In this document: piece after piece, positions 1 through 8,169 of the stretch
Layout: the number at the start of each line of letters is the position of its first letter
How positions within the stretch are numbered: position 1 is the stretch's first letter
Assembly: GCA_046350295.1 (NCBI GenBank)
Contig: JAXMAR010000064.1
Location: 1-34,273, forward strand
Reading direction: 5' to 3'
Source: JAXMAR01 sp046350295
GTDB taxonomy: Bacteria > Planctomycetota > Planctomycetia > Gemmatales > Gemmataceae
DNA length: 34,273 nt
Notes under the pieces: generated by a model
What the model saw: the letters and a program-made list of their open reading frames with translations, nothing else
What the model was told of the DNA's origin: nothing
The model's database searches: none
Translations under genes and position numbers: made by a program

Positions 1-1006
1 GATAGACGATCCCCATCACCCCCGCCATGATTTCCGCAAGGATGAGGAAGCCGTACCGCGAGCGTGGCCGGGGTTCCTCTGGGTCGGAAGGCAGCAGCAG
101 TGCCAGGGTCAGAAAGATGCCCGCCACGAAAAGGCCGGCGACGAGGCCGAGCCAGACGCCGATGCCGGCGCGGCTGAAGTCCGTGACAAGCTGGGCGAGC
201 ATCATGAGGAGAACGAAGAGGCCGAATGCGGCGGCGAGGGTGGCGCAGCGGCGGCGGAAGCGTGGCAATGGCATGGCGAGGCCCACCAAGCCTGCCATGA
301 GGAGGCCGGCGCAGAAGAGGACCTTGCCATTGCCGTAGCGAATGCCGGGGATACTGTTGCGGACCAGTCGGGCCAGGTCTACCTCGGCGATGGCGCCGGC
401 CGGTGTCCAGTGGGCCGAGCTGGCGCTGAGCCAGTTGAAGAATGTCGAAGCGACGAGGAAAAGAAGAAAGAAGAGACCGACGCTCAGGAGGATCCAGGCG
501 AGCACGACATCGCCCCCGCCCAGCGCGACACGTGTGGGACGCGCGGCGGCCGCCCAGGCGGGCGGGATCGCCTGGGGCGGCGCGGGCGGAGGCGCATAGG
601 CAGGGGGTGGGCCATACGAAAAGCCGCGCGAAGGCGGCGGCGCGGCCAACCCACCGGCGCCGAAAGCTTCGTCCTCCTCCGGCTCGAGCGACATCGTCGG
701 GATGGGCGTTGGCGCGTGAGGACGGGGAGGCGGGGGCGCGGGCGGAAACGCCGCGGGACGCGGAGGCGCGGTCGGGCCAAAAGCCTCGTCTGGCTCTTCC
801 GGCTCGAGCGACATGGTCGGAATCGGCGCCGGCGCGGCCGCGCGGTGAGGCGGCGGCGTTGGCGGAGACGGGGCCGGGGGCGACGCCGCGGGGACGGTCG
901 AAACACCGGCGCAATGAGGGCAGCGGACCATGCGGCCGACCAGGTGATCCTCGGCCGCCATCGGCTTCTGACACGACGGATTCGAGCAGCGAAACGTGAT
1001 CGGCAT
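1..1006 (-). CDS. Zinc-ribbon, proline-rich, multi-pass membrane protein (3' end outside the window)
   Basis: The minus-strand frame is open from an ATG at 1006 to the left edge, giving 335 codons without a stop, so the C-terminus is missing. Residues 7-32 form a zinc-ribbon-like C-x4-C...C-x2-C set (Cys7, 12, 29, 32). A Pro/Ala-rich linker (about 38-160) follows and carries two copies of PIPTMSLEPEE followed by DEAFG, at 61-77 and 101-116. Hydrophobic segments lie near 167-190, 229-247, 254-272, 282-305 and 318-335. A GAGGGTAGG stretch upstream of the ATG could be the ribosome site. The architecture matches the next gene upstream (zinc ribbon, Pro-rich linker, membrane segments), which suggests related membrane-anchored proteins. 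The function is not recognised. The ribbon may bind metal or a protein partner at the cytoplasmic face; that is inference. Confidence 0.8.
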   Translation of the reverse strand, partial: MPITFRCSNPSCQKPMAAEDHLVGRMVRCPHCAGVSTVPAASPPAPSPPTPPPHRAAAPAPIPTMSLEPEEPDEAFGPTAPPRPAAFPPAPPPPRPHAPTPIPTMSLEPEEDEAFGAGGLAAPPPSRGFSYGPPPAYAPPPAPPQAIPPAWAAAARPTRVALGGGDVVLAWILLSVGLFFLLFLVASTFFNWLSASSAHWTPAGAIAEVDLARLVRNSIPGIRYGNGKVLFCAGLLMAGLVGLAMPLPRFRRRCATLAAAFGLFVLLMMLAQLVTDFSRAGIGVWLGLVAGLFVAGIFLTLALLLPSDPEEPRPRSRYGFLILAEIMAGVMGIVY

Positions 1007-1146
1007 TGGATCGTGCCTACCCTCATCATGCTCTTGGGCCGACCGATGGTGGGTCCGCCGAGCCGAGGCGGACCTGCGGTCCAGACCGGATTCCCCGTTG
1101 CCGCGCCATGCCAGCCCTCTTCGGCTCACAGCGTCGGACGGTTCTG

Positions 1147-2424
1147 TCAAACAAAAGTCAGGATCACGAAAACAAGCCCCAAGATTCCGGCGGCGCCCAC
1201 CGAACCCAGAAACGCGCCGTGCGAATTGAGAAAGCCCGGCGCGGTCGAGAGACCGAGGCTGCTCAGCTCGAGCGGGCGGGCGATGGCGAGGAACAGGAAG
1301 GAACCGAGCATCAGCAGCGTGGCGGGCAGGGCGATCCAGAGCCCCACTCCGGCGCCCCGGCGCTGCATGGACGTTGTCGCCACCTCGAGGGCGACCTCGG
1401 GCAGCTCGCGCAGGCTCGCCACCCCGGCGCGCGTGAGCGTGAAGGCGCGTCCCGGCGCCGCTTCGTGCAGCTTTCTGTAGAGCGGGAACAGACTTTCGTG
1501 TGTCACGATGTGAAGCTGGCCGATGTCGTTGAGGCGCAACTGGCGCCCCACGTCCTCGAACGACTTCATCTCCTTGTCCGGCATGTGGCACGACGCGTCG
1601 GTAATGAGGATCAGCACCTTGTTGGCCCGGCCGCGAAATGGCTGCCGGGCCGCGTACGCAACCGCGTCCAGCGTGCTCTCGGGCTCGTCGCCGCCCCCCT
1701 TGGCTTCGAGTTTCTTGACGGCCTCGCTGAATCGGACCGGGTCGCGCGTGAACGGATCGCCGTCAAAGAGCACCGGGTCGTACATCGGGGCCTCGGCGTC
1801 GAACTGATCGCGATAGGGAATGACGGCGATCCGGGAATCGAGGCCGCGCGAGAAAAGGACGCTGGCGAAGAGGTTGATGCCGTCCTTGACCGCGTCGATC
1901 TCGGGCTGCATGGAACCGGTGACATCGAGGACAAACACGACGTCGACGGGGGCCTTCGTGGCGACGCTGGTCGTCCAGAACAGGCTGGGAAAGACGACGA
2001 AGAAACAGTAGCCGCCGAACCCGGCGCCGATGACGCCGAGGCCCGGCCGGTAGCCGCGGAAGAAGCCGACGCCGATCAAGCCGGCCAGGAGAACGCACGG
2101 AAAGAAAAGGAGCGTGAAATCACCCAACCCCCACACGGAATGCCAGCGGAAAAACATGGCCCCGGCGAAGAGGACCAGCGAGGCAAAGGCGCTGATGACG
2201 GCAACGGTCACGCCGGCGCCGGGCCCGGCCGGGGCGCGATACGGCGCGGGCGGCGCCGGCGGCGCCGGCGGCGTCGGCGGCGGCGGAGCGGCAGCGCCGA
2301 AGCCGTGCGGGTCGTGAAAGGGAAGCACGGCGCCGCAGCGCGGACAGGTTCCCGTCATCCCCGCGTGCCTTGGATCGAGGGCGAGCGCCTGCCCGCAAGT
2401 GGGGCAAACGATGGTCGAAGCCAT
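1147..2424 (-). CDS. Zinc-ribbon membrane protein with von Willebrand factor A domain
   Basis: This 425-residue protein starts at an ATG at 2424, preceded by AGGAAAC. The same frame continues upstream to 2619, but that extension does not look like protein. The N-terminus has two CxxC pairs (Cys7/10 and Cys27/30), followed by a Pro/Ala linker (45-65) and hydrophobic segments at about 72-92, 103-123 and 129-150. A VWA domain starts near residue 160. Its MIDAS motif reads DVTGS at 167-171, a DxTGS variant of the usual DxSxS. Two further hydrophobic segments lie at the C-terminus. VWA domains bind divalent metal and protein ligands, so a surface or envelope binding role is plausible but unproven. 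It lies 140 bases upstream of the other zinc-ribbon gene on the same strand, and the two may be co-transcribed. Confidence 0.85.
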   Translation of the reverse strand: MASTIVCPTCGQALALDPRHAGMTGTCPRCGAVLPFHDPHGFGAAAPPPPTPPAPPAPPAPYRAPAGPGAGVTVAVISAFASLVLFAGAMFFRWHSVWGLGDFTLLFFPCVLLAGLIGVGFFRGYRPGLGVIGAGFGGYCFFVVFPSLFWTTSVATKAPVDVVFVLDVTGSMQPEIDAVKDGINLFASVLFSRGLDSRIAVIPYRDQFDAEAPMYDPVLFDGDPFTRDPVRFSEAVKKLEAKGGGDEPESTLDAVAYAARQPFRGRANKVLILITDASCHMPDKEMKSFEDVGRQLRLNDIGQLHIVTHESLFPLYRKLHEAAPGRAFTLTRAGVASLRELPEVALEVATTSMQRRGAGVGLWIALPATLLMLGSFLFLAIARPLELSSLGLSTAPGFLNSHGAFLGSVGAAGILGLVFVILTFV

Positions 2425-2711
2425 GGGTGTTTCCTGAAGGCGCCGGCGGCCGGCGCTAAGCGGACCGCGCCAAGCGAGACTTATCGTAGCGGCGGGTTGG
2501 TCCCATCGCAATAGAGGGCGCCCAGGCCTGCTCGGGTCGCCATCAACCAGGAAGGCTTCTCCAAGGCGTTCCCGGCCGGGTGACTTTTCAATGACAAGCG
2601 CCATTGTCCGACCGTTCACCCACCTTGTTGCGGCGGCGCCGTCGCGGTTATAGAATTGGCCGAGTGCGGGACCGAAGTCGAATCGGGCGCGTCGAGAAGG
2701 AGGGCACGAGT

Positions 2712-3128
2712 TTGTTCAAGCGCGAATTGTTCCTGGTCCGGCTCGTACTGATCGTAGCTTTGCCCTTATTGGCCGTTGGCTGTGGAGATCCGAGAGACAA
2801 CGTCACTGACGAAGAGGCAAGAACGCTAAGAAGATCCCTTTCCTATGGAACCGAGATGCTCGCCGCGGATCAGGTCATCGATCGCCTGGAAGGCAAGACG
2901 GTCAGCGACAGGGTGAAGCTCTTCCGCGTGATGTACCACCTCAGAAGTGACAGCAGGCCAAAGGAGGTGGTGTACAAGATGGAAGACGGCAAGATTGTCG
3001 CGGACGCCTTCAACCCGTACGGCAACGACTGGCGCAATCATGTTGAGGATTTGATGAACACGCCATGGCCCAACGGCTTCAAAGATCATGGACCCAAGCT
3101 GCCAAAAGGCATGCCCAAATTCCCCTGA
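2712..3128 (+). CDS. Small predicted lipoprotein, function unknown
   Basis: The start is taken as a TTG at 2712 because AAGGAGGG lies seven bases upstream, an ideal Shine-Dalgarno. The same frame is open back to an ATG at 2604, but that extension is an Arg-rich low-complexity stretch. The resulting 138-residue protein has a basic N-terminus, a hydrophobic core and a lipobox-like LAVGC with Cys24, as expected for a signal-peptidase-II lipoprotein. The mature part is soluble and charged, with no domain I recognise. It is divergent from the VWA gene and sits just ahead of an acetyltransferase gene on the same strand. Confidence 0.7.
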   Translation: MFKRELFLVRLVLIVALPLLAVGCGDPRDNVTDEEARTLRRSLSYGTEMLAADQVIDRLEGKTVSDRVKLFRVMYHLRSDSRPKEVVYKMEDGKIVADAFNPYGNDWRNHVEDLMNTPWPNGFKDHGPKLPKGMPKFP

Positions 3129-3217
3129 CACCCGCACAATCGCGGCCCACCCGTGACCCAACCTCCGAGCGCTACATTCCTGACCGTCGGGGGCATAGAC
3201 CTGCGGCGGCTCCTCCG

Positions 3218-3763
3218 ATGCGACAACCGCTCCTCACCGACCGGCTCATCCTCCGCGATATCACCGAGGCGGACGCCGAATCTCTCTTCGCGCTCGACGG
3301 CGACCCCGAAGTGATGCGCTACATCGGCTCCGCGCCCGTCCCCGACGTCGCGTGGTACCGCGAGCGCATCCGTACCGCCTACCTGCCGCAGCAGGCGCAC
3401 GCCTGGCACGGCATCCGCCTCGTGCTCGACCGCGCTGGGGGCGCCTTCCTCGGCTGGGTCTTCATCCGCCCGGCCACCGCCTCCAAGGTCGCGGTCGACA
3501 TGGGCTGGAGCCGACCCGACGAGGTGGAAGTCGGCTACCGCTACGGCCGGTCGACGTGGGGTCGCGGCATCGCCACCGAAGCCGCCACGCCTCTGGTGCA
3601 GATCGCCTTGGCGGACCCGGCCACGACGGCCATCGTCGCCTGCGCCCACGCGGACAACGTCGCGTCCCTTCGCGTGCTCGATAAGCTCGGCCTGAAGCGC
3701 GTCGGCGAAGTGACGCTGCCGGAGACGGGCGAGTTGACGGTGAAGCTTGCCCGCCTCAAATAA
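3218..3763 (+). CDS. GNAT-family N-acetyltransferase (RimJ/RimL-like)
   Basis: This 181-residue protein starts at the ATG at 3218, where the conserved opening LLTDRLILRDITEADAESLF begins; the open frame extends further upstream without protein-like content. The order is typical of the RimJ/RimL type: N-terminal strand and helix, a central GWVFIRP strand near 79-85, and the acetyl-CoA pyrophosphate loop R111-STWGRGIA (R-x-x-x-G-x-G/A), followed by an ADNVASLRVLDKLGL segment. It should transfer acetyl from acetyl-CoA to an amine, perhaps a protein N-terminus or small molecule. The substrate cannot be told. It ends convergently with the large dehydrogenase gene, with a GC-rich hairpin between them. 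Confidence 0.88.
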   Translation: MRQPLLTDRLILRDITEADAESLFALDGDPEVMRYIGSAPVPDVAWYRERIRTAYLPQQAHAWHGIRLVLDRAGGAFLGWVFIRPATASKVAVDMGWSRPDEVEVGYRYGRSTWGRGIATEAATPLVQIALADPATTAIVACAHADNVASLRVLDKLGLKRVGEVTLPETGELTVKLARLK

Positions 3764-3764
3764 T

Positions 3765-3793
3765 GGCGCCGCGCCGGACGGGGCAGCGGCGCC
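3765..3793. terminator. GC-rich hairpin between convergent genes
   Basis: GGCGCCGC at 3765-3772 pairs with GCGGCGCC at 3786-3793, giving an 8-bp stem with a 13-base loop. It fills the 31-base gap between the stop codons of the acetyltransferase (plus) and the dehydrogenase (minus). On the plus strand a short T-run (CTTTT) follows. It could end transcription from either side. Confidence 0.5.
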
Positions 3794-3794
3794 G

Positions 3795-6700
3795 TCACTT
3801 TTCCACGCGCCCCACCAGCCGCACCCCATCCCCCGCGACGCTCAGCGCCAGCGTTGCCGCCCCGCCCGTGACAACGACGCGCACCAGCACCGGCGTCGCT
3901 CCCGCCGGAACGCGCAGCTCCGCCTCGGACGCCCCGCCGAAGTCGAGCATCTTCTTGCCGTCCACGATCACCCGCGCCGGCGCCTCGCTATCGATCCGCA
4001 GCTTCACTTTCTGCTCCTTCGGCGACACCAGGCTCGCCAGAACGTAGTACGACGCCGCCTTGGCCGGCGAGCGCAACGTCAAGGCGCCGGCGGCATCCGT
4101 CAAGCGCGCCTGCCAGCTCAGCTTGCCGGCCGCAGCCGCGCCCGGCTCGGCGTCGTAGCTCGCGTCGGGATCGAGCTTCAGCTCGGGGCCGAACGCCTTC
4201 TTCGTATCGGCGGGGAACGGTCCGATCACCTGGTACTCGACCATCCGCCGCATCTCCTCCTGCGCGACGCGGCTGCGCACGAAGGCGACCAGGTCGAGAA
4301 ACTCCTCGTACTTCAGGTGTTTCACCGCGTCGTCCGGCATCAGCGACGTCTTGGCCGCGATCAACGTGTCGACCTCTTTCAAGGGAACGCGCACCGTCTG
4401 TCCGGTCGCCGTCCGCAGCACGATTTCCCTGGCGTCGTGTGCGATCTTCAGCCCCTGATGGACCAGGCCGGCCGCCGTCGTCACCTGGTAGGTCTGATAG
4501 CCTTCCTTGATCTCCTTGCTCGGGTCCAGGATCGCCTCCATCACCTTTTCGAGCGAGTGCGTCTCCCAGACGCGCGTCAGGTCCGGACCGATGTTCCCGC
4601 CGATCCCCTCCAGCTTGTGGCAGTTGATGCAGGCGAGGGCGCGATTGTTGAGATAGAGCGAGCGGCCGCGCCAGGCGTCGCCGCGCGTCCGCACTTCCTC
4701 CGACAACCGCGCGATCTCCTCCTTCGACTTGAGGGACAGCAGCAGACTGCCCTTGAGGACCAGGCCCAGGAGGCGGGCCGACTCGCCGTTCTCGGCGGCA
4801 TGGCGGCGCAGCCCTTCGGTGACCTCGGACAGCAGCGGCCGCGGCAGCTTGTCTTCCAAGAAGAGCTTGCCTGCCCGGTTGGCGCTGCCCGCCTCGGCGC
4901 GGCAGGCGAACACGGCCGCACGCAACAGGTCGATGTCGCCTCCCGCCGTCAGCTGCTTCTCCGCGAGGGCCAGCACACCGCGTGGCTCGATGGCGGCGAG
5001 CGCGCGGAACGTCTCCAGACGCAGCTTGTCGTCCGCTTCCTTGGCGGCGAACAGCTTTTCGAGCGGCGCGTAGGAGCCGCCTTCCTTGAGCGTCCCGAGC
5101 GCCTTGACGAGGGCCAGCCGCTCGGCGGCGTCGCTCGCCTTGGGCAGCATGTCGATGAGAACCGGGGCCGCGCGCGTCAGCAAGATATCCTCAATGGCAT
5201 GGATGACGCGCAGGCGCAACGCCGGGTCGGCGTCTCCGAGCATCTCCACCAGCGCGGCCCGCATCTTGTCCGAGTGGAGCGCCCCGCCGGACGCCAGCGC
5301 CTCAAGCGCCGCCAGCTTCACCGGCATCATCTCGACGGCGCGCTTGGCCTCTTTGCTTTCCGGCGGCGCGTCCTTGTCTACCTTGGGCAGGGAAGCGAGA
5401 TAGGCTTCGAGGGTCGTGAGCGCGAGCGGCGGCTCGAGCTGATAGTTGCTGTACGAGCGAATGAGCCCCACAAGTTGCGGCGGCGTGACGTGGTAGTTCT
5501 TGAGCAGCCGGGCCAGTCCTTCCCCCGCTGCGCGCGACCGCAGCGCCGGGTAGACCTCGAGCACGCGCTCCAGGTCCCTGCCTTCGCCGGAATCGGCCAG
5601 GGCGAGGAGCTTGTCGATCCCCGCCTTGCCGGTGTACTCGATGGCCCGGACCAGTCCGTCGCGCCGGTAGGCGTCCCTGCCGTCGTCGAAGCGTAGCGCA
5701 TTCACAAGGGCGTCCGCCGCCCCGCCGGCGTTGATCCGGCCCATGGCGATGTAGATCGCCCGTCGCACCGCCGGGTCGGGCTCTTCCAGCTCTGCCGCCA
5801 GCGCCTCGTGCGCCTCCTCGTCCTTGGCCGCATGGAGCGCCAGCGCGTCCGCCGCCAGCCGCTTGAGGTCCAGCCCGGCGCCGCGCACGCGCTGGATCAT
5901 GGCCGCTTTCACCTCGTCGTTCCAGAGCGACTGCACCGCTCCGAGCGCCGCGATCCGCGCCGGCGTTGGCTTCCCCTCGTCATTCAGCAGCTTCAGCAGA
6001 GCGGGGCGCTGCTTGGCGCCGCGCTTCACCAGCTCGCGCTGCGCCCGCAGCCGATCCGAAAAGTTTTCGCTCTCCAGCGCCTTGAACAACTCCGCGTCGC
6101 TCCGCTTGCGGATTTCGACCCAGCTCTCGAGCGGCCGCGTCGCGATGGCCGGTTCCGCCTTCGTCCCGGCCCAGGTGATCCGGTAGATACGACCGTGCTT
6201 CGTGTCCCCCCAGAGCCGGCCCGCGCCGCCGGAATCGGTGCGCCAGTCACATACATACATGGCGCCGTCCGGCCCGAGGACCATCTGACAGGGACGGAAC
6301 AATCCATCGGCGCTTTTCATGAAGTCGAACTCCTCCTTGACCTCGAACGTCGCGTCCTTGGGAACGACACGGTAGGCGCGGACGAGACGGCGGAAGACGT
6401 CCGGATAGAAGAGGAGGCCGCGGTAGTTCTCCGGGAAAAAGGTGTCGTTGTAGATGAGCAGGCCGGCCGGAGCGCCACGGCCGGTTTTCAGCAGGGGCGG
6501 CAGCTTGCCGGGCGCCTCGCCATAGACGGCCGAGCGGACGTGGTCGGGAACGCAGCAGCGGGCGCCGACGCGCAGCCGCCAGCCGAAGTCCGCCCCCTCG
6601 GGAATGTGCATCAATCGGCAACCGGTCCACTTGGAGCCGTCCTCGTTGTCGTTGTCCGCGTGGAACATGTTGAAGGCGGCGTCGAAAGAGACGTCCCGGT

Positions 6701-7505
6701 AGGGATTGCGATAACCGATGGAGTAGAGCTGCACTTTCGAGCCATCGGGCCGCATGCGGAAGATGGCGCCGGTGCGGAGAGCGACGGCCTTGCTGCCGTC
6801 GGAGCCTTCGACGACGTTGTCGTCGTCGCCGCTGGTGACATAGAGCCAGCCGTCATTGCCGATGCTGAGGCCGGAGACCTGATGGTGATGGAAGCCGCAG
6901 AAGCCCTGGGCGATGACCTCCGGCGCCGGCCGGCGTCGCTTCGCCGGGTCCCTCTCGGCGTCCGCAAGCGCAGCCCGCGCCTCGCTGAGCTTGTAGCGGC
7001 GCACCGTCCCCTGACCCGTGAGATAGATCCAGTCCTCGTGCACGAGGATGCTGGAAGGCAGCTCGTCCTCGAGCAGGACTTTGGGCGGATCGAACGCCTT
7101 CTTGTCGGCGTTCCAGCGAAACAGCTTCACCCAGTCGCGGATCGGCTTCTTCATGATCCACGCCTTGCGCTTCGAGCCGTCCTTGTAGGTGAACTCGGCG
7201 TGGTCTTCCTTCGTCCCCTCCGGCGCCGGCCGCCATTCGAGGACGTAGAGATTGCCCTCGTCGTCGAAGGTCATGCCGACCGGATTGATGACCGCCGGCT
7301 CCTCGGCGACGATCTCGATCTTGACCCCCTCGGGCGCCAGCATCCCCTTGAGCCGGGGATCGCCGGCGCCATGATCGATGATCTTCACCCATTCGGGGCA
7401 GGGCAGGGGAGGCGATTGCTGGAAGAGGAGGTCCGGCTTGGTCTGGGCGGCGAGAGGCTGCGCGAGGAAGAGAACGCCGGGCAGGAAGAAGCAGGCTTTC
7501 ACCAT
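3795..7505 (-). CDS. PVC-type membrane-bound dehydrogenase with HEAT repeats and c-type cytochrome domain
   Basis: This 1,236-residue secreted protein has a signal peptide of about 20 residues ending near LAAQT. Residues about 45-440 form a sugar-dehydrogenase/NHL-like propeller of the planctomycete 'putative membrane-bound dehydrogenase' family, with motifs such as GNLYVLEWRP and HADNDNEDG. Alpha-helical HEAT-like repeats follow at about 480-900. A heme-binding domain at about 940-1085 holds CINCH at 959-963, with a likely axial Met in SLMPDD. A beta-rich C-terminal domain (about 1090-1236) may bind carbohydrate or protein. The family is thought to oxidise sugars or related substrates in the periplasm and pass electrons to heme c, but its substrates are unknown. 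The ATG at 7505 directly begins the signal peptide. The gene appears monocistronic, divergent from the small secreted protein at 7723. Confidence 0.92.
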   Translation of the reverse strand: MVKACFFLPGVLFLAQPLAAQTKPDLLFQQSPPLPCPEWVKIIDHGAGDPRLKGMLAPEGVKIEIVAEEPAVINPVGMTFDDEGNLYVLEWRPAPEGTKEDHAEFTYKDGSKRKAWIMKKPIRDWVKLFRWNADKKAFDPPKVLLEDELPSSILVHEDWIYLTGQGTVRRYKLSEARAALADAERDPAKRRRPAPEVIAQGFCGFHHHQVSGLSIGNDGWLYVTSGDDDNVVEGSDGSKAVALRTGAIFRMRPDGSKVQLYSIGYRNPYRDVSFDAAFNMFHADNDNEDGSKWTGCRLMHIPEGADFGWRLRVGARCCVPDHVRSAVYGEAPGKLPPLLKTGRGAPAGLLIYNDTFFPENYRGLLFYPDVFRRLVRAYRVVPKDATFEVKEEFDFMKSADGLFRPCQMVLGPDGAMYVCDWRTDSGGAGRLWGDTKHGRIYRITWAGTKAEPAIATRPLESWVEIRKRSDAELFKALESENFSDRLRAQRELVKRGAKQRPALLKLLNDEGKPTPARIAALGAVQSLWNDEVKAAMIQRVRGAGLDLKRLAADALALHAAKDEEAHEALAAELEEPDPAVRRAIYIAMGRINAGGAADALVNALRFDDGRDAYRRDGLVRAIEYTGKAGIDKLLALADSGEGRDLERVLEVYPALRSRAAGEGLARLLKNYHVTPPQLVGLIRSYSNYQLEPPLALTTLEAYLASLPKVDKDAPPESKEAKRAVEMMPVKLAALEALASGGALHSDKMRAALVEMLGDADPALRLRVIHAIEDILLTRAAPVLIDMLPKASDAAERLALVKALGTLKEGGSYAPLEKLFAAKEADDKLRLETFRALAAIEPRGVLALAEKQLTAGGDIDLLRAAVFACRAEAGSANRAGKLFLEDKLPRPLLSEVTEGLRRHAAENGESARLLGLVLKGSLLLSLKSKEEIARLSEEVRTRGDAWRGRSLYLNNRALACINCHKLEGIGGNIGPDLTRVWETHSLEKVMEAILDPSKEIKEGYQTYQVTTAAGLVHQGLKIAHDAREIVLRTATGQTVRVPLKEVDTLIAAKTSLMPDDAVKHLKYEEFLDLVAFVRSRVAQEEMRRMVEYQVIGPFPADTKKAFGPELKLDPDASYDAEPGAAAAGKLSWQARLTDAAGALTLRSPAKAASYYVLASLVSPKEQKVKLRIDSEAPARVIVDGKKMLDFGGASEAELRVPAGATPVLVRVVVTGGAATLALSVAGDGVRLVGRVEK

Positions 7506-7722
7506 TGGCTCCTTGAACGCGAAACGCAGGCGAGCGCCGGCTTTTTTTCGGCGGCCTCGCCCTCTAGCCGTTCAAGGTACACTGCGGCGCGGGATGGGAC
7601 GAGACGAATCCCTCACCGCGGACGCCGTTGCGGCGTCGCGCGTTCTTCCGTCGTCTTGAAGACGCGGACGCGGCAGCCGAGAATATCAAAGAGATCGAAC
7701 AACGAGCGGTGGAGGAATCGTC

Positions 7723-8076
7723 ATGTCTTTCGCGTCGCGCTCTTTCATCCCTGTCCTCGGCGCCGCCTTGCTGGCGCCCGGCGAACTCTCCGCGCAGTCG
7801 AAGAAAGACTACGAGTACAAGGTGACGTTCGAGCCGGCTCGCCCGACGCTCGGCAAGAACTACAAGATGCTCATCCAGGTCTGGAACAACGACGCGCGCT
7901 TTTCACTCCGCTTCGGCGCCATCGTTCTCAAGCTGCCGGAGGGGGATCGGCTCGTGAGTGCCCGGAGCGCGGAGCAGCTGGTCCGGCCCGGCGGCTCCTA
8001 CACGTTTCGCTTCGAGGTCGTTTGCGGCGCGGAAAGAGGATCGATCACGTACGATCTGTCGGCGCTTTGGGAGTAG
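7723..8076 (+). CDS. Small secreted protein, function unknown
   Basis: This 117-residue protein has a GGAGG motif about nine bases before the ATG. The N-terminus looks like a signal peptide (hydrophobic stretch to about residue 25, ending LSAQS). The mature part is beta-rich, with alternating hydrophobic residues and the phrase VRPGGSYTFRFEVVCG, suggestive of a small immunoglobulin-like or DUF11-like fold; that is only an impression. I do not recognise the family. It is divergent from the dehydrogenase gene across a 217-base gap and convergent with the SPFH gene, with a hairpin behind each. Confidence 0.75.
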   Translation: MSFASRSFIPVLGAALLAPGELSAQSKKDYEYKVTFEPARPTLGKNYKMLIQVWNNDARFSLRFGAIVLKLPEGDRLVSARSAEQLVRPGGSYTFRFEVVCGAERGSITYDLSALWE

Positions 8077-8089
8077 TGAGCCGCCTCAC

Positions 8090-8117
8090 CCCGCACGCTC
8101 GAAGACTCGCGTGCGGG
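8090..8117 (+). terminator. Hairpin downstream of the small secreted protein
   Basis: CCCGCACGC (8090-8098) pairs perfectly with GCGTGCGGG (8109-8117) around a 10-base loop, 13 bases after the stop codon at 8076. Only a weak T-run follows, so the terminator call is moderate. Confidence 0.5.
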
Positions 8118-8138
8118 CTTGGGAATGAGAAAAAGAAG

Positions 8139-8166
8139 GAGGCGCCGGTCGGGAGACCGGCGCCTC
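8139..8166 (-). terminator. Rho-independent terminator of the SPFH gene
   Basis: A perfect 12-bp stem, GAGGCGCCGGTC / GACCGGCGCCTC, with a 4-base loop lies three bases beyond the stop codon at 8170. Read on the minus strand it is followed by TTCTTTTTCTC, a good U-tract. Confidence 0.8.
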
Positions 8167-8169
8167 GCA

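Noticed and set aside
2425..2619. Upstream extension of the VWA gene to a start at 2619
   Set aside because: The zinc-ribbon pattern begins at the ATG at 2424 with a good ribosome site, and the upstream residues look random.
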